Positions 61,301-64,000 of a stretch of 64,000 nucleotides of DNA are shown in pieces. The translations under genes were made by a program, and so were the position numbers. The notes under the pieces were generated by a model. The model had not been told where the DNA came from, did no database searches, and saw nothing but the letters and a program-made list of their open reading frames with translations. Every line of letters starts with the position of its first letter. Positions within the stretch are counted from its first letter, which is position 1. This stretch comes from Polyangiaceae bacterium (GTDB lineage: Bacteria > Myxococcota_A > Polyangia > Polyangiales > Polyangiaceae): NCBI GenBank assembly GCA_019637265.1, contig JAHBVY010000003.1, positions 124,001-188,000 of the forward strand. The letters run 5' to 3'.

Positions 61301-61520
61301 GTCGAACAAGAACGCGAGCGACCCACGCAAGATGCGCTTCGAGTACGACGTGAAGCTGCAGCCCGGCGTCAATGTGATCACGGTGGTGTCCCGCGAGAAC
61401 GAGGACACCGCGACCCGGAAGACGCTGGTGGTGCGCCGCGACGGTCCGAACGGTGAGGCGCTGCCCACGCCCAAGCGCCGCCAGTTCGGCGCGGACTGGG
61501 AGTTCGGCGGCGACGAGTAG
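58389..61520 (+). CDS. S41 family C-terminal processing peptidase with very long C-terminal extension
   Basis: Periplasmic CtpA/Prc-type protease, 1043 residues where typical members have 400-680. One N-terminal helix anchors it (KTLLILSIFAVSSFFALRYG). A PDZ domain (GLGIVISIRDQMLTVMRPMP, AGRAGLRRLDRI) precedes the catalytic core: GNPGGLLDQAAKVADQFL, nucleophile S389 in SASASEIVAGAL, and Lys K414 in QRTFGKGTVQLVFP. Beyond residue ~560 are extra modules: a beta-sandwich with CARDB-like KLEVRVKNHGAHPLYQLRAT (600-700), a second one (YLTIKNVGRGPSLETQAN, 740-840), and an SH3-like region. Extra domains may position substrates; no regulator is adjacent. Confidence 0.93.
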   Translation: MRVLQRLGKTLLILSIFAVSSFFALRYGTGGLWRGLEAAHAVTAPGKPKVPYDLAQLSAVNETLKIIRDKYVEPKRINPRQMFVSALDEIQKEVAQVIVLHEEKAPTVKVRVGTDEQEFRVDNIQGPWDVSARLREVFVFLQQHLKDTEVDLRDIEYAACNGMLSTLDPHSVFMSPEAYRDMNVSTSGHFGGLGIVISIRDQMLTVMRPMPETPAGRAGLRRLDRITKINNESTLNMPLDDAVARLRGKPGTQVTIWVHREGKEGWAGSRPFVLTREEIRIRSVEGRLLSPGIGYVRLRQFQSSTSRELEESLSQLRSKEPLRGLVLDLRGNPGGLLDQAAKVADQFLDSGVIVATVGNAEGREEKRATPRGTEPPYPILVLTNPSSASASEIVAGALKNHGRALIVGQRTFGKGTVQLVFPNVTRDGAALKLTIAQYLTPGDVSIQGVGVTPDIELDPMTADTLEMDLFRSELPFRERDLDKSLSNEARRDTERPALKVRYNLPESERAEMRERGADLDDEFREDFPIRLAKQVVAKLPVAKRPDQLSAVRSLVESIEKKEVESITADLARLGVDWSSPPADAAAPAQSDLEVSVRTDQKDDTTVAGGKMKLEVRVKNHGAHPLYQLRATTKSDSGYYDEKELVFGKLDAGQERTVSVPLGWCDVEGRKVGSTRALPQDAKRVCTLPKDAVTRQDVVKVRFEAAGDVAPKEAEFRPTVKALERPVFAYSYQVVDNRPGNGDGQITKGEGVSLYLTIKNVGRGPSLETQANIRNLTGDGILLRAGRFDVSNLKPGDEREVVFTLDVLEELAETFVKVELSIIDQDLRVVASEKLTLPVAQQGLSLGNAAGFAKAKDSAAVRAQPVASGLVVGELAAGKSTERLGNFGAFTKVSLGQGRFGFVESAALEDAQGPAAAGAFKPSFVRSPPLLEVNVASLATRADTVRLEGQATDLDRVLDTYIFVGTSKVFYQSNKNASDPRKMRFEYDVKLQPGVNVITVVSRENEDTATRKTLVVRRDGPNGEALPTPKRRQFGADWEFGGDE

Positions 61521-61533
61521 CCGCGGGCGCTGT

Positions 61534-61627
61534 GTGGCGCTGTCAGGTGTGCGCCGCGGGCGCCGTGAGAGTGGCGCTGTCAGGTGCTCGGCGGCGCTGT
61601 GTGAGTGGTGCTGTCAGGTGAGCTGAC
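61534..61627. repeat. Three 16-bp direct repeats ending in a GTCAG palindrome
   Basis: GTGGCGCTGTCAGGTG at 61534-61549 and 61571-61586, and GTGGTGCTGTCAGGTG at 61605-61620, spaced 37 and 34 bp. The last overlaps GTCAG-GTGAG-CTGAC (61613-61627). They occupy the gap before pdxJ. Confidence 0.75.
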
Positions 61628-61713
61628 CGCGCGAGCGCTGGCTACCGTTTGCCACGCGGCCGAGCTAGCCTCGCCGCGCTCGCCAGGCACCTGCCGGCGC
61701 GCGCGGCATCGCC

Positions 61714-62436
61714 ATGCGCCTCCACATCAACATCGATCACGTCTGCACGCTGCGTAACGCCCGCGGCGCGCGCTACCCCGACCCCGTCTTCGCGGCTCAG
61801 CAGTGTGAGCTCGCGGGCGCCGACGGCATCACCCTGCACCTCCGGGAAGATCGCCGTCACATCCGGGACGCCGACGCCGAGGCGCTGCGCGCCAGCATCA
61901 CCACGGTGATGAACCTGGAGCTCGCGGCGACGGATGAGATGCTCGCCATGGCGCGTCGCCTGCGCCCCGACGTGATCACCTTGGTGCCGGAGCGCCGCGA
62001 GGAGCGCACCACGGAGGGAGGCCTCGACGTGGTGAAGACCGAGGCCGCCATCCTCCCCTTCGTGGAGCTGGGGCGTGAGCTGTCGATGTCAGTGAGCCTG
62101 TTCATTGCGCCAGAGCTCGCGCAGATCGAGGCCGCGGCGCGGCTCGGGGTAGCGCAGGTGGAGCTCCACACCGGGGAATACTGTGAGCGGCGCGGCGCCG
62201 CTCGAGCCGAGGAGCTCGAGCGCCTGCGGCGCGGCGCTGAAGCGGCGCACGCGCGCGGGCTGCAAGTGGCGGCGGGGCACGGCCTCACGCGGCACAACGT
62301 CGGACCGGTGGCGGCCATCGCGCAGGTGGAGGAGCTGAACATCGGCCACTCGGTGATCGCGGACGCGCTCTTCATGGGGCTTGGCCCCGCGGTGCACGCG
62401 CTGCGCGAGGCCATCGCACGAGGTAGGGAGGGGTGA
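61714..62436 (+). CDS. pdxJ: Pyridoxine 5'-phosphate synthase
   Basis: Condenses 1-deoxyxylulose-5-phosphate with 3-amino-2-oxopropyl phosphate (from PdxA product) to pyridoxine phosphate. 240 residues, TIM barrel. LHINIDHVCTLRNARGARYP carries the substrate-binding N/R, GADGITLHLREDRRHI the phosphate site, ITLVPERREERTTEGGLDV and VELHTGEYCE the catalytic Glu/His region, HGLTRHNVGP and ELNIGHSVIADALFMGL the closing motifs. ATG 61714. Its stop overlaps the GTG of acpS by 4 bp. Confidence 0.97.
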   Translation: MRLHINIDHVCTLRNARGARYPDPVFAAQQCELAGADGITLHLREDRRHIRDADAEALRASITTVMNLELAATDEMLAMARRLRPDVITLVPERREERTTEGGLDVVKTEAAILPFVELGRELSMSVSLFIAPELAQIEAAARLGVAQVELHTGEYCERRGAARAEELERLRRGAEAAHARGLQVAAGHGLTRHNVGPVAAIAQVEELNIGHSVIADALFMGLGPAVHALREAIARGREG

Positions 62437-62807
62437 TCTCCGGGCTGGGCCTCGACGTGTGCGCGACGCCGCGCATGGAGCGCGCCTTGGCGCGCTTCGG
62501 GGCGCGGTTTTGGGAGCGCATCTTGACGCCTCGTGAGCGCGCTGAGCTCGCCTCGCGCGAGGGCTGCGCGGTGACGCTCGCGGGGCGCTTCGCCGCCAAG
62601 GAGGCGGCGAGCAAGGCGCTCGGCGCACCCAAGGACGTGTGGTGGCACGACGTGGAGGTGCTGCGCGGCGCGGGCGGCGCGCCCACGCTTCACTTCTCGG
62701 GGCCTGCGTTGCCTCACCTCGCCGCGCGCGGGGTGCGGCGCAGCCTGCTCTCCATCAGCCACGACGCGGGCGTCGCCGCCGCGGTGGTGGTGCTGGAGGC
62801 CGAGTGA
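62433..62807 (+). CDS. acpS: Holo-[acyl-carrier-protein] synthase
   Basis: Transfers 4'-phosphopantetheine from CoA to acyl carrier protein, activating fatty acid and lipid A synthesis. 124 residues from GTG 62433. D8 in GLGLDVCATPRME and E57 in RFAAKEAASKALG are the Mg ligands. The WWHDVEVLRGAGGAPTL region and LLSISHDAGVAAAVVV close the fold. GTGA overlaps with pdxJ and with the next gene both indicate translational coupling; pdxJ-acpS order is widespread in proteobacteria. Confidence 0.96.
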   Translation: MISGLGLDVCATPRMERALARFGARFWERILTPRERAELASREGCAVTLAGRFAAKEAASKALGAPKDVWWHDVEVLRGAGGAPTLHFSGPALPHLAARGVRRSLLSISHDAGVAAAVVVLEAE

Positions 62808-64000
62808 TCCCGGTGCTCACGGCGGACGAGGCGCGCGGCTTCGATCAGCGCGCGATCGAGGCCGGGGTGCCCTCCGTGGTGCTGATGGAGAACGCGGGGC
62901 GCGGCGCGGCGGACCTCATCGGCGCGGCGCTCACGCGGGGCGCGGCGCAGGTCTTGGTGCTGTGCGGCGGCGGCAACAACGGTGGAGATGGGTACGTGGT
63001 GGCGCGCCGGCTCCTCACGCTGGGGCATCAGCCGCGCGTGCTCTCCAGCGTGAGCCCGGACAGCCTCACGGGTGACGCGCGAGTGAACTACCTCGCCTTC
63101 TGCGCCGTGGGTGGTGAGGTATCCGAACTGTCGCTCGACCTCACGCCGGTGAAGAGCGCGCTCATGACCTCGGACGCGGTGGTGGACGCGCTGTTCGGGA
63201 CCGGCCTCTGCCGTGAGCTGCCGGCGCTGGTGAGTGAGCTCATCACCATGTGCAATCAAGCGAGGCTGCAGCGCTTCGCGCTCGATGTCCCGAGCGGGCT
63301 GTGCGCCACCACCGGGCGCGCGTTTGGCGTGGTGTTCCAGGCCGATCTCGTCGTCACCTTCGGTCACTGGAAGCGCGGCCTCACGACGCCTCGAGGGAAG
63401 CGCGCGGCTCGTGAGGTGCGCTGTCTGGATATTGGGGTGCCCCAGGGCGCCTTCACGGCGCCCGCCGAGGCGGCGCTGGTGGAGCCGGCCGACGCGCGGC
63501 GCTGGCTCCCAGCGCGCGACGCCATGCTCCACAAAGGCAGCGCCGGACGGCTCTCGGTGATCGGCGGCAGCGCGGGGAAGTCGGGCGCGGCATGGCTCAC
63601 CGCGCGCGGTGCGCTGCGCGCGGGCGCGGGGCTCGTCACCCTGTGCAACCACGCGGAGGCGCTGGCGCTCTTGGAGGGGCGCTTGGTGGAGGCGATGACG
63701 CGCGCGCTCGATCCGGTGCGCGCCGAGGACTCGCTGTTCGAAGCGCTCGAAGGCCAAGACGCGGTGGTGGTGGGGCCCGGCCTCGGGTTAGATTCCCGTG
63801 CGCAAAAGCTGGTGGCCGCGGCGCTGAAGTGGCCGGGCCCGAAGCTGTTCGACGCGGACGCGCTCACCGCCTTCGCGGAGCGCCCGGAGGAGCTGGCGGC
63901 GCACACCGGTGAGCTGGTGCTCACGCCGCACCCGCTGGAGCTGGCGCGCTTGCTCTCGCTCAGCGTGGAGGAGGTGGAGGCGGATCGCTTCGGCGCGGTG
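62804..64000 (+). CDS. nnr: Bifunctional NAD(P)H-hydrate repair enzyme (epimerase/dehydratase), 3' end outside window
   Basis: Repairs damaged NADHX/NADPHX: an N-terminal epimerase (YjeF_N) and a C-terminal ADP-dependent dehydratase. 399 codons are visible from GTG 62804, which overlaps the acpS stop by 4 bp. YjeF_N: LMENAGRGAADLI, CGGGNNGGDGYVVARRLL, DALFGTGL, ALDVPSGL. Dehydratase: HKGSAGRLSVIGGSAGKSGA, VVVGPGLG and the ADP-binding part LTPHPLELARLL near the window edge. The kinase-like domain's catalytic end is cut off. Third gene of pdxJ-acpS-nnr. Confidence 0.95.
   Translation, partial: MIPVLTADEARGFDQRAIEAGVPSVVLMENAGRGAADLIGAALTRGAAQVLVLCGGGNNGGDGYVVARRLLTLGHQPRVLSSVSPDSLTGDARVNYLAFCAVGGEVSELSLDLTPVKSALMTSDAVVDALFGTGLCRELPALVSELITMCNQARLQRFALDVPSGLCATTGRAFGVVFQADLVVTFGHWKRGLTTPRGKRAAREVRCLDIGVPQGAFTAPAEAALVEPADARRWLPARDAMLHKGSAGRLSVIGGSAGKSGAAWLTARGALRAGAGLVTLCNHAEALALLEGRLVEAMTRALDPVRAEDSLFEALEGQDAVVVGPGLGLDSRAQKLVAAALKWPGPKLFDADALTAFAERPEELAAHTGELVLTPHPLELARLLSLSVEEVEADRFGAV

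Noticed and set aside
61534..61620. CRISPR array
   Set aside because: Only three 16-bp units with short spacers, no cas genes, and repeats too short.

Overview
The window reads as chromosomal DNA of a Gram-negative, high-GC bacterium, most likely a myxobacterium (Myxococcota, Polyangiales-like); this is an inference from content. It carries lipid A genes (lpxD, fabZ, lpxA), a Skp chaperone and Mla genes, so there is an outer membrane. It also has Gly/Ser-rich and Cys-rich lipoproteins, a subtilisin lipoprotein with a MopE-type calcium/copper motif, a Hanks-type Ser/Thr kinase, large TPR proteins, and an IF3 with a long acidic tail. No phage, transposase, CRISPR array or rRNA was seen. Two tRNA genes are present, and coding density is high on both strands.

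Left part (1-16.7 kb, mostly minus strand): a truncated GT39-type glycosyltransferase; a tightly overlapping three-gene operon (TetR regulator, PLP-dependent lyase/decarboxylase, M81 metallopeptidase); a large helical lipoprotein; a plus-strand S8 protease; valS; a pentapeptide-repeat lipoprotein; and a response regulator with a conserved C-terminal helical tail. Centre-left (17-23 kb, plus strand): hrcA, a double cyclic-nucleotide-binding protein, skp, lpxD, fabZ and lpxA, an envelope-biogenesis cluster. From 22.8 to 28.7 kb (minus strand): a Tat-exported PhoX-like lipoprotein, a Cys-rich lipoprotein coupled to a 959-residue TPR protein, and a HemJ/CopD-like membrane protein.

Centre-right (29-44.6 kb, mainly plus strand): tldD, an OmpR-type regulator with a degenerate receiver, pdxA, an alpha/beta hydrolase (minus), a solitary adenine-N6 methylase, a PPOX-fold flavin/F420 protein, a c-type haem protein paired with a DUF1501 protein, tRNA-Ala, a PhnD-like binding protein and a Ser/Thr kinase. 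Then infC and thrS (minus), tRNA-Val, and on the plus strand yajC-secD-secF-recJ, mlaF, (DUF4126 protein, minus), mlaD, a very large S41 processing protease, and pdxJ-acpS-nnr with 4-bp overlaps, the last running off the window. Vitamin B6 synthesis is represented twice (pdxA, pdxJ).

The least explained content is in the gaps. I see (i) a 15-bp palindrome GTCAG-N5-CTGAC repeated in at least four intergenic gaps, (ii) an approximately 80-bp dispersed element present twice with a shorter third relative, (iii) a second G-rich family built on GGTGCCGTCCAACCCC, (iv) REP-like hairpins, and (v) several minisatellites with a 15-bp period inside and between genes. These are stronger candidates for undescribed biology than any single protein. 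Among the proteins, the overlapping TetR/PLP-lyase/M81 operon, the orphan methylase and the phosphorylation-site-less regulator beside tldD are the most interesting.
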